NCBI RefSeq assembly: GCF_024721995.1
Contig: NZ_JANQBC010000001.1
Coordinates: 928,082-992,081 of the forward strand
Reading direction: 5' to 3'
Origin: Paenibacillus radicibacter
GTDB lineage: Bacteria > Bacillota > Bacilli > Paenibacillales > NBRC-103111
DNA length: 64,000 nucleotides
Shown piece after piece: positions 9,339-19,007 of this stretch. Each line of letters starts with the position of its first letter. Position 1 is the stretch's first letter. A program made the position numbers and the translations under genes. Under the pieces are notes generated by a model that did no database searches, was not told the origin of the DNA, and saw only the letters and a program-made list of their open reading frames with translations.

Positions 9339-11171
9339 CTACTTTCGCAGGTGAAGCTCTTTTTCTAGGGAAATGATTTCTGTAAGAATTTGTGCTGCAC
9401 GCTGTGGATTTCCTTCCCGTTCAACACGCGTCATTTCTTCTCTTTTACGTATAATGGCTTGTTGCTTCGGATATTTGCGAATTTCGCGAATATAATCGTC
9501 AATAACTTGATGACTGACAGCATGCGCATCCCCGATTAATGCAATCGAGACTGCAAGTCGTTTAAGCCCATCATCTTCAAGCATCGTCATATAACGACTC
9601 GGGCTAGGCTCCTGGTGTTGCGTATAATAAGCGTATAAATAAGCAGCTAACACTGCGTGAGCTTCAATGTTAAATCCGTCTCCCAAATGTTCCTGTACAT
9701 ACATGCAGATTTCTCCGTCATGCATCATTAGAGCTAGTAATTGCCGTTCGGCGTTATGATAAGCAGGATAGAGGGCATTTCTCTCCTCACTCCTCCCATT
9801 ATTCATAACATTATTCCACGGATTTTGTTTCTTATCCCCTAACGATTTGTTTTTTTCCTCTTTAAGCCGCGTCTCATTCACCTGATGCTTTAAATCTTCA
9901 TAGGATACATGAAATTCGGATGACAAATCGCGCAGATAATGTCCACGTTCCAGTGGAGAAGGAAGCTCTGCGATCATTTCCATCGCTTTGTGTAAATAAC
10001 GTAATCGATCTCGCTCTTCACCTAGCTTGAAATTTTTGCGGATATGCAGCAATTGGAATCGAACCGTAGGGACAGCAGCTTCAATAATTTCCTTCACAAA
10101 ACGTTCGGAACCGAAACTGCTAATATAGTCATCTGGGTCTTTATTATCTGGTATCATCGCAATCGAAACATCGCAGCCTGCTTTTTCAAGAATAGGTATG
10201 TTCTTGTAAGCAGCAGCCTGACCCGCAGAATCCCCATCGTAACATAGGATCACTTGTTTTGCCATGCGAGATATCATATCCGCTTGTTCTGGCGTCAGTG
10301 CAGTTCCCATCGTCGCAATTCCGGTAAGAACCTCAGCTTCCCAAGCTTTAATTACATCCATATAACCTTCAAAAAGTACAATTGTCCCCGTCTTGCGTAT
10401 ATGAGGACGAGCTCCATGCAAATGAAAAAGAGAACGACTTTTATTAAAGAGCATCGTCTCCGGAGAGTTTAAATATTTGGGTTGCACATCTCCAAGTGCT
10501 CGACCTGCAAATGCAATGACATTACCCAATGCATCATGAATTGGAAACATAATGCGATCCCGAAACCGATCAATATAACCGCCACCTTCGTGACGAGCAG
10601 ATAGCAAACCGCCTTTCTCCATCAGAGAAAGATCAAATTCATGCTTCTCTAGCTGCTTGGCAAGAGCTTCCCACATCGGAGGTGCATACCCAATACCGAA
10701 AGTTTCGATATGCTTATCAGTAAGTCCTCTTGAGCGAAGATATTCAAGTGCCCCTCTACCTTGATCTGTGTTTCGCAAAATATATTGATAAAGCTTCGTG
10801 GCAAGCTCATGTGCTTTCATGACAGCAGAACGATCTCTTTGTGCACCCGTTTCTTGCGGAGAACTCGTCTCCCAAGTAATCGGTATTTCTGCATCTTCTG
10901 CTAATTGTCGCACGGCTTCCCCGAAGGAATATCCTTCTTTATCCATTATGAATTGAATGGAATTACCGCCTGCTCCACACCCAAAACAGTGATAAATCTG
11001 TTTCTCTGGTGTAACTGTAAAAGAAGGCGATTTCTCAGAATGAAAAGGACACAGCCCTTTCATATAATGGCCTTGCTTCGATAAACTTACGTACCTTCCA
11101 ACGACGTCAACGATATCATGGTGCTTCAATACCGCATCAATTATGGCGTCAGGAATGCGTCCATTGCCCAT
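9339..11171 (-). CDS. dnaG: DNA primase DnaG
   Basis: A 610-residue primase. The N-terminal CHC2 zinc-binding domain is visible ([21 protein letters not shown]), then the TOPRIM catalytic core with the conserved Glu in [10 protein letters not shown] and the acidic motif LCYDGDSAG, then a variable C-terminal helicase-interaction domain. It makes RNA primers for replication. The ATG at 11171 is preceded by AAGGTG. It is 35 bases from rpoD and in the same unit. Confidence 0.97.
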   Translation of the reverse strand: MGNGRIPDAIIDAVLKHHDIVDVVGRYVSLSKQGHYMKGLCPFHSEKSPSFTVTPEKQIYHCFGCGAGGNSIQFIMDKEGYSFGEAVRQLAEDAEIPITWETSSPQETGAQRDRSAVMKAHELATKLYQYILRNTDQGRGALEYLRSRGLTDKHIETFGIGYAPPMWEALAKQLEKHEFDLSLMEKGGLLSARHEGGGYIDRFRDRIMFPIHDALGNVIAFAGRALGDVQPKYLNSPETMLFNKSRSLFHLHGARPHIRKTGTIVLFEGYMDVIKAWEAEVLTGIATMGTALTPEQADMISRMAKQVILCYDGDSAGQAAAYKNIPILEKAGCDVSIAMIPDNKDPDDYISSFGSERFVKEIIEAAVPTVRFQLLHIRKNFKLGEERDRLRYLHKAMEMIAELPSPLERGHYLRDLSSEFHVSYEDLKHQVNETRLKEEKNKSLGDKKQNPWNNVMNNGRSEERNALYPAYHNAERQLLALMMHDGEICMYVQEHLGDGFNIEAHAVLAAYLYAYYTQHQEPSPSRYMTMLEDDGLKRLAVSIALIGDAHAVSHQVIDDYIREIRKYPKQQAIIRKREEMTRVEREGNPQRAAQILTEIISLEKELHLRK

Positions 11172-11187
11172 TCAATTCACCTTCGTT

Positions 11188-11682
11188 TCAAATGCACGTA
11201 TTACTATTCGCGCTTGGTTTGCTGTTCTCCTGCAATATTTGCAAAAGTCGTGTCAAACTTTGTAGAAAATTTTTTCGATCCTCATCCGTAAACGGCTTCG
11301 GCCCTTTAGAGTGCTTGCCGCTGCGTCGCATTTTCATTTGCGCATGACGCCGATCGAGTAAATAGTCAATATTTTCATTCGTATACTGTTGACCTCGTAC
11401 AGACATTGCATAAGCCCCTTTGCCAAGGGCCATCGCTGCCAAACCAAAATCTCCTGAGACGAGTATGTCGCCCCGCTTGATATGATTGGCAATATACAAA
11501 TCTGCGGATTGATCGGAGCGATCCACTTGCACGATCGACACATGATCACCTGCTTCTTTAAGTACATGATCAAAAGAAGCAACAAGTACAACAGGTACGG
11601 AATTAGCCTGTCCCGCAGCAATTATTTCATGCTTGACGGGACAAGAATCCGCATCGACGATAACGCGATGTGCAGTAGGCAT
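11188..11682 (-). CDS. yqxD: YaiI/YqxD family protein (DUF188)
   Basis: A 164-residue protein starting MPTAHRVIVDADSCPVKHEI, with the PIN-like acidic pattern and the VSGDFGLAAMALGKGA and RRHAQMKMR blocks typical of DUF188 proteins. The family has a nuclease-like fold but no established role. It is the first gene of the yqxD-dnaG-rpoD unit. The ccpN and yqfL genes that usually lie between glyS and yqxD in Bacillus are not present. Confidence 0.88.
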   Translation of the reverse strand: MPTAHRVIVDADSCPVKHEIIAAGQANSVPVVLVASFDHVLKEAGDHVSIVQVDRSDQSADLYIANHIKRGDILVSGDFGLAAMALGKGAYAMSVRGQQYTNENIDYLLDRRHAQMKMRRSGKHSKGPKPFTDEDRKNFLQSLTRLLQILQENSKPSANSNTCI

Positions 11683-11836
11683 ACTTCAAGTATCCTCAAT
11701 TCATTCATGAGATGAGATTTGTTTTTGATACGATTCGTATTATTCTTTGAAACTAGACAAAAGTCCTGCCTAAATATCATACGAATTTTAACACATTAAG
11801 TTGCACGATTTAGCTGGTAACAGATGGTAAGCAAAT

Positions 11837-13918
11837 TTATTGCCAAACAAGCTTCGAGAAATCAGCAAATTGACGTAAATCAGCAGCGATACCATGAAGC
11901 AATGCAAGGCGATTACGACGAACGTTCTCATCTTCTGCCATGACCATGACGCTGTCGAAGAATGTCGTGATTACATCTTTCATATCTGTTAGCACGACAA
12001 GCGCTTTCGCTTCTTGTTCATCTGCCAAATAGCCCGTAAATGCTGGACGAGCAGATTGCCAAGCTGCGAATAAATCCTGTTCTGCTTGTTCTTGCAACAA
12101 GTCTGCTTGAACAGTAGCAGCTGAATCAGCTTTCGAAGCTAAGTTCCCAACACGGTTGAAAGATTCAACCGTTGTCTTGAATGCTGCTTCTTGAACAGCT
12201 GTTCCAAGAACGTCTGCTTTACGTACTGCAGCGCTTAAGTTATCAATACCTGCGCCCATAATCGCATCAATCACGTCATAACGGATACCTTTTTCCGTCA
12301 ATACATTTTTCACACGAAGACCGAAGAAGTCCTGCATATCGGATTTAATTTCTAGTGCATCACGTTTCACCAAATTCGAATCTTGAAGCACATCAATCGC
12401 TGCTCCGAAAATTTGAGTAAGTGATACAGGTAATTTATGATCAAGTGTCATTTGCACGATACCAGCTGCTTGACGGCGAAGTCCGTATGGATCTTGTGAT
12501 CCAGTCGGAATAATTCCGATTGAGAAGCAGCCAGAGATCGTATCGATCTTATCTGCGATAGACACGAGAGTACCTACGATTGAAGCTGGTGAAGAATCAC
12601 CTGAGAAGCGTGGCTTGTAGTGTTCATTAATTGCAACAGCTACTTCTTCTTTTTCACCTGCAATACGGGCATAGTCTTCACCCATAATTCCTTGTAATTC
12701 AGGGAACTCATACACCATTTGGGATACAAGGTCGAACTTACAAATTTCAGCCGCACGACGAATGTTGCTGCGCACTGATTCATCAACTTGAATTAGAGTT
12801 GCAAGGCTATCCGCAATTTTAACAATACGACGTACTTTATCACCGATTGTACCAAGCTCCTCTTGGAAGACAATGTTCTCCAAGCGTTCTAGACGGCTCG
12901 CAATCGTCACTTTCTGATCTTCTGCGTAGAAGAATTTCGCATCAGATAGACGAGCACGAAGTACTTTCTCATTACCTTTAGCAACAGTCTCTAAGGAGCG
13001 GCTGTCACCATTACGAACTGTTATGAAGTTCGGCTTTAAGTTACCCGCTTCATCCAGTACTGGGAAATAACGCTGATGCTCACGCATCGAAGTAATTAAT
13101 ACTTCTTGCGGAATTTCCAAGAAATCAGGGCTAAATGTACCAACAAGCGGTGTTGGGTACTCAACTAGGTAGACAACTTCTTCAAGAAGATCTTCTTGCA
13201 TCGGAACAACCCAGCCGTTTTCTTTTGAAATAGCTTGAATACCTTTAATGATAATCTCCCGACGTTCTTCACTGTTAACAAGAACATACTGAGAGCGAAG
13301 TGTCTCTACATAGGACGATGCATCTGCAATTTCTACTTCAGTTCCTAAGAAACGGTGACCACGAGTTGTTCTGCCTGCTTCCACACCTGTGATCGCAAAA
13401 GGAATCACTTCTGTGCCAAAGAGGGCCACTAACCAGCGAATTGGACGTACGAATTTCAATTCATTCGCACCCCAACGCATGTTTTTCGGGAACGTCATGG
13501 ACGTAATCATACCTTCAAGCGCTTCACTAAGTGACTGAGCAGTATCTATCCCAAGGGTATTCTTCGTGGCATACACATATTCCACACCTTGTAGCTCTTG
13601 AAAATATAAATCTTCCGGCTCCACGCCTTGAGAACGTGCAAACCCTAGAGCAGCCTTGCTCCAGTTGTCGCTATCATCCTTCGCAATTTTGCGGGAAGGG
13701 CCTTTCATTTGCTCACTCATGTCGGAACCTTTGTCCGCTACTTCATGAATATGAACAGTCAGACGACGAGGTGTACCATAAACGTTCACATCACCAAATT
13801 CAACACGGGATTGCTGCAACCATTTCGTTAATTTATCAGCAAGCTGATTCACTGCATCGGATACGAAACGTGCTGGCACCTCTTCAAGACCAATTTCAAT
13901 TAATAGATCCTTTGTCAT
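11837..13918 (-). CDS. glyS: Glycine--tRNA ligase beta subunit
   Basis: Beta chain of the heterotetrameric bacterial glycyl-tRNA synthetase, about 690 residues. The start TKDLLIEIGLEEVPARF is characteristic, and the central HD-like and C-terminal anticodon-binding (DALR-like) regions are in the expected order (EFPELQGIMGEDYA, GLRRQAAGIV). The ATG at 13918 lies one base after the glyQ stop with AAGGGG nine bases upstream; a start three codons earlier is less likely. It works only with GlyQ and is controlled by the T-box upstream of glyQ. Confidence 0.97.
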   Translation of the reverse strand: MTKDLLIEIGLEEVPARFVSDAVNQLADKLTKWLQQSRVEFGDVNVYGTPRRLTVHIHEVADKGSDMSEQMKGPSRKIAKDDSDNWSKAALGFARSQGVEPEDLYFQELQGVEYVYATKNTLGIDTAQSLSEALEGMITSMTFPKNMRWGANELKFVRPIRWLVALFGTEVIPFAITGVEAGRTTRGHRFLGTEVEIADASSYVETLRSQYVLVNSEERREIIIKGIQAISKENGWVVPMQEDLLEEVVYLVEYPTPLVGTFSPDFLEIPQEVLITSMREHQRYFPVLDEAGNLKPNFITVRNGDSRSLETVAKGNEKVLRARLSDAKFFYAEDQKVTIASRLERLENIVFQEELGTIGDKVRRIVKIADSLATLIQVDESVRSNIRRAAEICKFDLVSQMVYEFPELQGIMGEDYARIAGEKEEVAVAINEHYKPRFSGDSSPASIVGTLVSIADKIDTISGCFSIGIIPTGSQDPYGLRRQAAGIVQMTLDHKLPVSLTQIFGAAIDVLQDSNLVKRDALEIKSDMQDFFGLRVKNVLTEKGIRYDVIDAIMGAGIDNLSAAVRKADVLGTAVQEAAFKTTVESFNRVGNLASKADSAATVQADLLQEQAEQDLFAAWQSARPAFTGYLADEQEAKALVVLTDMKDVITTFFDSVMVMAEDENVRRNRLALLHGIAADLRQFADFSKLVWQ

Positions 13919-13919
13919 C

Positions 13920-14798
13920 TTACGCATCCCCTTTCTTCAGCAATGGGAATCCTAGACGTTCCCGCTCTTCCAAGAATGTTGAAGCACAAGCACGTGCCAA
14001 GTTACGAACACGCATAATGTAACCTGTACGCTCGGTTACAGAGATCGCACCACGAGCATCAAGCAAGTTAAACGTATGGGAACATTTCAGTACATAATCA
14101 TAGGCAGGGAATACTAAGTTTTGTTCTAATGCGCGCTTTGCTTCTGCTTCATAAGTTGTAAATAAGCCGAAGAGCATTTTCGCATCAGACACTTCGAAAG
14201 TGTATTTGGAGTGCTCATATTCAGGTTGGAAGAATACGTCACCGTATTTCACGCCTTCCACCCATTCCAAATCATATACGTTCTCTTTATCTTGAATATA
14301 TGAAGCTAGTCGCTCCAAACCATACGTAATTTCTACAGATACTGGGCTCGCATCAATACCACCCACTTGTTGGAAGTATGTGAATTGTGTTACTTCCATG
14401 CCGTCAAGCCATACTTCCCAGCCCAATCCCCAAGCACCTAGTGTTGGTGATTCCCAGTTGTCTTCAACGAAGCGAATATCATGATCCAGCGGTTCTACAC
14501 CAAGTCTACGCAAGCTCTCCAAGTATAGTTCTTGGATGTTGTCTGGTGATGGCTTCATGATGACTTGGAATTGATGATGCTGGTAGAGACGGTTCGGGTT
14601 TTCCCCGTAACGACCATCTGTCGGACGACGAGAAGGCTCGATGTAAGCAACGTTCCACGGCTCTGGACCGATTGAACGCAGGAATGTCATTGGGTTGAAT
14701 GTACCTGCGCCTTTCTCATTGTCGTACGGTTGCATGATGATACAATTCTGTTCTGCCCAGAACTGCTGCAACGTAAGGATCATGGATTGAAAATTCAT
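13920..14798 (-). CDS. glyQ: Glycine--tRNA ligase alpha subunit
   Basis: Catalytic alpha chain: [20 protein letters not shown], the [18 protein letters not shown] block and [16 protein letters not shown] are near-invariant in GlyQ. The open frame extends 30 codons upstream to 14888, but the ATG at 14798 is preceded by AAGGGG and matches the normal N-terminus. Expression is expected to depend on uncharged tRNA-Gly through the T-box leader. Confidence 0.97.
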   Translation of the reverse strand: MNFQSMILTLQQFWAEQNCIIMQPYDNEKGAGTFNPMTFLRSIGPEPWNVAYIEPSRRPTDGRYGENPNRLYQHHQFQVIMKPSPDNIQELYLESLRRLGVEPLDHDIRFVEDNWESPTLGAWGLGWEVWLDGMEVTQFTYFQQVGGIDASPVSVEITYGLERLASYIQDKENVYDLEWVEGVKYGDVFFQPEYEHSKYTFEVSDAKMLFGLFTTYEAEAKRALEQNLVFPAYDYVLKCSHTFNLLDARGAISVTERTGYIMRVRNLARACASTFLEERERLGFPLLKKGDA

Positions 14799-14854
14799 AG
14801 CACTTGCCCCTTCCAAAATTGTGAGTATGATCGATATGGCGTCTACACCACTGC

Positions 14855-14963
14855 GAAGAAAAAGCACTTCGGTCTCCGTGAAAACCATGAAATTTGATTA
14901 GAATTTATGGTGATTTCACTTATTTCAAAGTCGAACGCTTCGCTCCTACAGTGCTTTTTCTTC
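14855..14963 (-). repeat. Long imperfect inverted repeat between the T-box and glyQ
   Basis: A perfect 14-bp inverted repeat (14855-14868 and 14950-14963, GAAGAAAAAGCACT and its complement) encloses a second, imperfect pair (GTGAAAACCATGAAAT near 14878-14893 against ATTTATGGTGATTTCAC near 14902-14919). The transcript could fold into one long interrupted hairpin of about 109 nt in the glyQS leader, after the T-box terminator. It is not part of a normal T-box. It could be a MITE or a second RNA structure; no flanking duplication was identified. Confidence 0.65.
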
Positions 14964-15019
14964 TCCGCTTGATGTATCGCAATGACGACCACCTAAACAT
15001 TTTTCAGACATATAAACGC

Positions 15020-15245
15020 AAAAAAATCTCGCGCCTACGTCTGGTACACAGACATAGGGACGAGATACGTATGTACCCGCGGTTCCACCCTATTTGACCT
15101 TGGCAATCGGATGCCTTGGCCCACCTTCATCAAAACGCACTCGGGAAACGCCCTTCATCGATTCGTTAGACCGGACTTCCACTATCTCCGGCTCGCTAGA
15201 CTTCGGTTATCGACTACTCTTTATCCTTCATTGCACGCTATATAA
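15020..15245 (-). promoter_or_regulatory. T-box riboswitch (glycine) controlling glyQS
   Basis: Minus strand: a Stem I region with AGCGAGCCGG...GGTGGAAG near 15170-15200, the hallmark T-box sequence AGGGTGGAACCGCGG at about 15078-15092, and a terminator hairpin (ATCTCG...CGAGAT plus seven T) ending near 15021. Candidate specifier codon GGC (Gly) lies at 15150-15152 in GAAGGGCG. Uncharged tRNA-Gly should pair with the specifier and the T-box bulge and stabilise the antiterminator. The specifier assignment is inferred, but it agrees with the downstream gene. Confidence 0.93.
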
Positions 15246-15261
15246 GTATTAGTAATACAAA

Positions 15262-15290
15262 ATAATAGCAAACTGAAATGCCATTGTCAA
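15262..15290 (-). promoter_or_regulatory. Sigma-A promoter of the glyQS T-box leader
   Basis: Minus strand TTGACA (15285-15290), 17-bp spacer, TATTAT (15262-15267), placing the start near 15255, just before Stem I. Confidence 0.88.
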
Positions 15291-15316
15291 CGAAACGTAT
15301 CACGAAGTTACGTATA

Positions 15317-16063
15317 TTATAATTCGTACTTTTCCAGTTGCTCGATGAACGATCTCGCCTTCCACTGAATACCAACATGAGTATCCATATATGCTCGCAT
15401 GCATGCTTTCAACTGTGCAATGGTTTGTTCCTTCAGCCCAATATTACCGAGCCTGCGCATATCCATATCACGGAATAATCGGAGCAGTTTCCAAGTTCCC
15501 TCAGTAATGGGTATAGCCCTCGTGTCTTTATTGCGACATCTTGCACACAGCACACCACCGAGTGTTGCACTAAAGAACATATTCGGCGCTACCTCACCAC
15601 AACTCACGCAAGCATCAAGCTCAGGTGAATAACCAGTCAGCATTAACATTTTCATTTCAAAAAGATGGCTTACAACCACCATCTCTTTGCCTTCATCCAG
15701 TGCTTGCAGCCCTGCCTTTAACTGCTCGAACAAGTAACCGCTTGCATCTTCAGCCGACGTCATTCGATCTACAAGCTCTGTCATATACGATGCATAAGCA
15801 GATAGATACAGATCTTCTCTCAGCTTTCGATACGAGTTAATAATCTCACCATGATTGAGTGTACCCATTTCACCTTGCTTGTAAAAGACAAAATCACCAT
15901 AAATAAAAAGCTGCGTCACCGCACCGAGGCGACTTTTCACTTTCTTCGCCCCGCGTGCCATGACGCTAACCTTACCCATTTCTTTCGTATATAAAGTAAT
16001 AATCTTATTGCCTTCTCCGTAATCAATTCCCCGCAGAATGATACCTTCAACCCGATGAATCAT
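15317..16063 (-). CDS. recO: DNA repair protein RecO
   Basis: A 248-residue RecO: N-terminal OB-fold (VEGIILRGIDYGEGNKIITLYT), a helical middle and the four-cysteine zinc site CVSCGE...CARCRN near residues 150-180. It loads RecA together with RecF/RecR and anneals single strands. Position downstream of era and yqzL matches Bacillus. Confidence 0.95.
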   Translation of the reverse strand: MIHRVEGIILRGIDYGEGNKIITLYTKEMGKVSVMARGAKKVKSRLGAVTQLFIYGDFVFYKQGEMGTLNHGEIINSYRKLREDLYLSAYASYMTELVDRMTSAEDASGYLFEQLKAGLQALDEGKEMVVVSHLFEMKMLMLTGYSPELDACVSCGEVAPNMFFSATLGGVLCARCRNKDTRAIPITEGTWKLLRLFRDMDMRRLGNIGLKEQTIAQLKACMRAYMDTHVGIQWKARSFIEQLEKYEL

Positions 16064-16109
16064 ACTTGCTCTTCCCCCATGCCGCTTTAGCTCTTCGCAA
16101 GAGTATAAG

Positions 16110-16265
16110 CTAACTTAAATGTTCACTTATCATATCTTCATTCACACTGACCTCTTCAACATCTTGATCCAGATTATCCGATATGCCATTACTAATTTCC
16201 TTGTAGAGCAAATACGCATCCACATCTCCAGTTGCACAGAACATGTTCCATGAAAAATCTCTCAT
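16110..16265 (-). CDS. yqzL: YqzL family small protein
   Basis: A 51-residue ORF beginning MRDFSWNMFCATGDVDAYLL, the conserved N-terminus of YqzL proteins found between era and recO. The ATG at 16265 follows GAGAGG with suitable spacing. Function unknown. The acidic C-terminal tail after residue 30 is variable in the family. Confidence 0.88.
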   Translation of the reverse strand: MRDFSWNMFCATGDVDAYLLYKEISNGISDNLDQDVEEVSVNEDMISEHLS

Positions 16266-16376
16266 GACGCTCATCCTCTCCGTTCAACATCGGTTGGTGA
16301 AGCAGTTGATACGTATAGGATGTTGCGAAGAGCCTTAGCCTATGCGTTGCAATAAATGGCAGGAATAAACAAGTAA

Positions 16377-17279
16377 TTACTCGTCACGGAATCCGAGATC
16401 CTTGAGTACGCGCTCTTGATTACGCCAATCTTTCTTCACTTTCACCCATAGCTCCAAGTATACCTTGGAGCCGAGCAGCACTTCAATGTCCTTGCGTGCT
16501 TCTTGACCTACTTGTTTTAACAATGCACCACGCTTGCCGATAATAATTCCTTTTTGCGAATCACGCTCTACAAAGATCACAGCATGAATGCGAACCATTC
16601 CACTAGGTTCTACCTTCATATCTTCAATCCCTACAGCAATAGAATGTGGTATTTCTTCCCGCGTCTTATGCAGAATTTTTTCACGAATAAGCTCTGCACA
16701 GACGAACTGCTCTGGATGATCCGTTACTTGGTCAGCTGGATAGTATTGCGGACCTTCTGGCAAATATTTGATAATTTGATCCAGCATTGTCGTTACGTTA
16801 TTTCCTTTAAGTGCGGATACCGGAATAATTTCGGCAAAAGGATACATGTCCTTATACTTCGTAATAATCGGCAAAAGCTCTTCAGGCTGTACCATGTCAA
16901 TTTTGTTAAGTAGAAGCAAGACTGGCGTCTTCACATTCTTCAATTGCTCAATAATGTAACGATCACCGCCGCCATAACCTTCTACAACATCGACGAGGAA
17001 CAATACCGCATCTACTTCGTTTAATGTGCTGTGCGCTGTCTTCATCATGTAATCGCCAAGCTTGGAAGTCGGCTTATGGATACCAGGTGTATCGAGGAAT
17101 ACGATTTGTGATTCGTCTGTTGTATATACGCCATGAATTTTATTCCGCGTTGTCTGTGGCTTATCAGACATGATTGCAATCTTCTGTCCAATTGCTTGGT
17201 TCATTAACGTTGATTTCCCAACATTCGGGCGTCCAATAATGGATACAAACCCGGACTTGAATTTTTGTTTCTGACTCAT
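16377..17279 (-). CDS. era: GTPase Era
   Basis: A 300-residue GTPase needed for 16S rRNA maturation. G1 [11 protein letters not shown]3 DTPGIH and G4 NKID are visible in the N-terminal domain, and the C-terminal KH domain carries the [11 protein letters not shown] turn. It lies between cdd and yqzL-recO as in Bacillus. Confidence 0.97.
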   Translation of the reverse strand: MSQKQKFKSGFVSIIGRPNVGKSTLMNQAIGQKIAIMSDKPQTTRNKIHGVYTTDESQIVFLDTPGIHKPTSKLGDYMMKTAHSTLNEVDAVLFLVDVVEGYGGGDRYIIEQLKNVKTPVLLLLNKIDMVQPEELLPIITKYKDMYPFAEIIPVSALKGNNVTTMLDQIIKYLPEGPQYYPADQVTDHPEQFVCAELIREKILHKTREEIPHSIAVGIEDMKVEPSGMVRIHAVIFVERDSQKGIIIGKRGALLKQVGQEARKDIEVLLGSKVYLELWVKVKKDWRNQERVLKDLGFRDE

Positions 17280-17316
17280 GAATGTCCCCCAGCTGATCTT
17301 AATTTATGGAACTTAT

Positions 17317-17721
17317 TTATTTCAAATCTTGCGGTCCAAAAGCACCTGGCAACAGCTCACTTACAGTCATCTTGAGCACGTCACCCTTTAAGTTAGTCAT
17401 ATATACCGGCATATCCGGATCGCACAATTCAACTAGTACTTGGCGGCATACGCCACATGGTGAGATTGGACCATCTGTATCTCCAATTACAGCAATAGCT
17501 TCGAACGACCTTGGTGCATAACCATCCGCAATTGCGCGGTGAAGTGCAGTACGCTCCGCACAGTTTGTTGGACTGTAAGCTGCATTCTCCACGTTACAAC
17601 CCATGTGTACAACTCCATCTTTTCCAAGCAAAGCTGCCCCTACTTGAAACCCCGAATAAGGTGTATATGCTTTCGTTCTAGCCTGAGCGGCTAGCTCCAT
17701 TAATTGTTTAACTTCCATCAT
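17317..17721 (-). CDS. cdd: Cytidine deaminase
   Basis: A 134-residue homotetrameric-type cytidine deaminase. Zinc ligands and catalytic Glu are visible as NCAERTA and PCGVCRQ, and the N-terminal YTPYSGFQVGAAL block is typical. It converts cytidine and deoxycytidine to uridine and deoxyuridine in pyrimidine salvage. Conserved neighbour of era and dgkA. Confidence 0.96.
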   Translation of the reverse strand: MMEVKQLMELAAQARTKAYTPYSGFQVGAALLGKDGVVHMGCNVENAAYSPTNCAERTALHRAIADGYAPRSFEAIAVIGDTDGPISPCGVCRQVLVELCDPDMPVYMTNLKGDVLKMTVSELLPGAFGPQDLK

Positions 17722-17757
17722 TCATTACCCCTTTACTTGATCTATCGTGATCCTGTT

Positions 17758-18453
17758 TTATGTATAGTATACCGCTACGAGTAGCGTAACTACACAACCA
17801 ACAATTACGCCTAGAAAGGCAGATCGAAGTGTACGTCTATTCCATATCACAATAGTTGATATCAGAATAGCAAGTACATATCCCATTCCAACAAGCACAC
17901 CACTTGAGGTGATAAACCCGGTCATTGTCGCACCTGCAAATAGCAATGCCACAAACGCATGGATCGTAACCGGCTTATTTAAAGTGCCCCAAATTAAGTG
18001 TGGAAGTCCAGTAATGAGGATAATCAGTATAAATGTAAAAGCAACCGTTTGTACAGTCAGCTTCTTATCCACATATGGAAGCTCACCCTGCAAAAGCAGT
18101 ATCGCAGGTTCCCAAAAAACGATTACACCTACTAGTATAGCAAATACACCGCAAATGAGCACTGCACCCGCTGCACAATCCTTCGCTATCTTCGCAATTG
18201 GATGGATTTGATCCGTTGTAAGATCAACTGCTTCCTCAACTGCTGTGTTCATCACTTCTGCCGCAAAAATAAGAAAAATAGATAAGAGGACAAATAGCGC
18301 AGATAAAAGAGGCAGCCGCACAAGGAGTGCAGCCGCCATCACAATAATCGCCGCACACCAATGAAATTTCATCATGCGCTGCGTTTGAAGCGTATAAATA
18401 ATGCCTTCATAAGCATATACAAAGCTTTTATGAAAAGCAGGTCGATTTATCAA
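17758..18453 (-). CDS. dgkA: DgkA-family undecaprenol/diacylglycerol kinase with C-terminal membrane extension
   Basis: The first 120 residues form a typical three-helix DgkA-family lipid kinase (catalytic block AAEVMNTAVEEAVDL). In Gram-positive bacteria this enzyme phosphorylates undecaprenol. The protein is 231 residues, about 100 longer than Bacillus DgkA; the extra part holds about four hydrophobic segments without a phosphatase signature that I recognise. It overlaps the ybeY stop by four bases (ATGA). Confidence 0.9.
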   Translation of the reverse strand: MINRPAFHKSFVYAYEGIIYTLQTQRMMKFHWCAAIIVMAAALLVRLPLLSALFVLLSIFLIFAAEVMNTAVEEAVDLTTDQIHPIAKIAKDCAAGAVLICGVFAILVGVIVFWEPAILLLQGELPYVDKKLTVQTVAFTFILIILITGLPHLIWGTLNKPVTIHAFVALLFAGATMTGFITSSGVLVGMGYVLAILISTIVIWNRRTLRSAFLGVIVGCVVTLLVAVYYT

Positions 18454-19007
18454 CGAGTAAGCCCCGCTTTCGCTAAAACGGTCTCTTGCTTACCGAACAT
18501 CTCTTTCTCCGCTTCTTCATTCTCATGATCATACCCGATCAAATGAAAGAAGCCGTGTACGAACAAGAAGCCAATTTCACGTTCAACTGAATGTCCGTAT
18601 TCTTCTGCTTGCGCCAGAGCCGTTGGAATCGAGATGATAATATCGCCTAGAGCCAGCAAATCGGAGCCGTCATCGTCTGCATCATCGCTGTCACCGTCTT
18701 CTTCATCTTCAGCGTCAATCTCAACTTCTTCTTCCTCATAATCGCCATCATAATTGATCTCAAGTTCACCATCGAACATCTCTTGCATCGCAAAAGACAG
18801 AACATCCGTCGGTTTATCAAGACCGCGATATTGCTTGTTTAGCTCCTGAATCGTCTCATCATCAACGAAAGAAAGTGATACTTCACCTTCGCTTATTCCT
18901 TCTTGTTCAGCTGCCATCTCTAGCAACTCTTTAAGTTGTCCAATCATAGCCGCAGAAATATCTAATCCTTCTTGTTCATTTACCCAATCTAATCTTAATT
19001 TAGCCAT
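18450..19007 (-). CDS. ybeY: Endoribonuclease YbeY with acidic insertion
   Basis: Zinc-dependent RNase for 16S rRNA 3' maturation and quality control. The signature HGFFHLIGYDH supplies three zinc-ligand histidines. At 185 residues it is about 25-30 longer than usual. The excess is a strongly acidic tract at residues 84-113 (EEEEVEIDAEDEEDGDSDD), inserted before the LLALGDIIIS strand. Overlaps dgkA by four bases and abuts pgpH. Confidence 0.95.
   Translation of the reverse strand: MAKLRLDWVNEQEGLDISAAMIGQLKELLEMAAEQEGISEGEVSLSFVDDETIQELNKQYRGLDKPTDVLSFAMQEMFDGELEINYDGDYEEEEVEIDAEDEEDGDSDDADDDGSDLLALGDIIISIPTALAQAEEYGHSVEREIGFLFVHGFFHLIGYDHENEEAEKEMFGKQETVLAKAGLTR

Noticed and set aside
14799..14888. 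Longer GlyQ start
   Set aside because: The extra 30 residues are not part of GlyQ, overlap the long inverted repeat, and the ATG at 14798 has its own AAGGGG.
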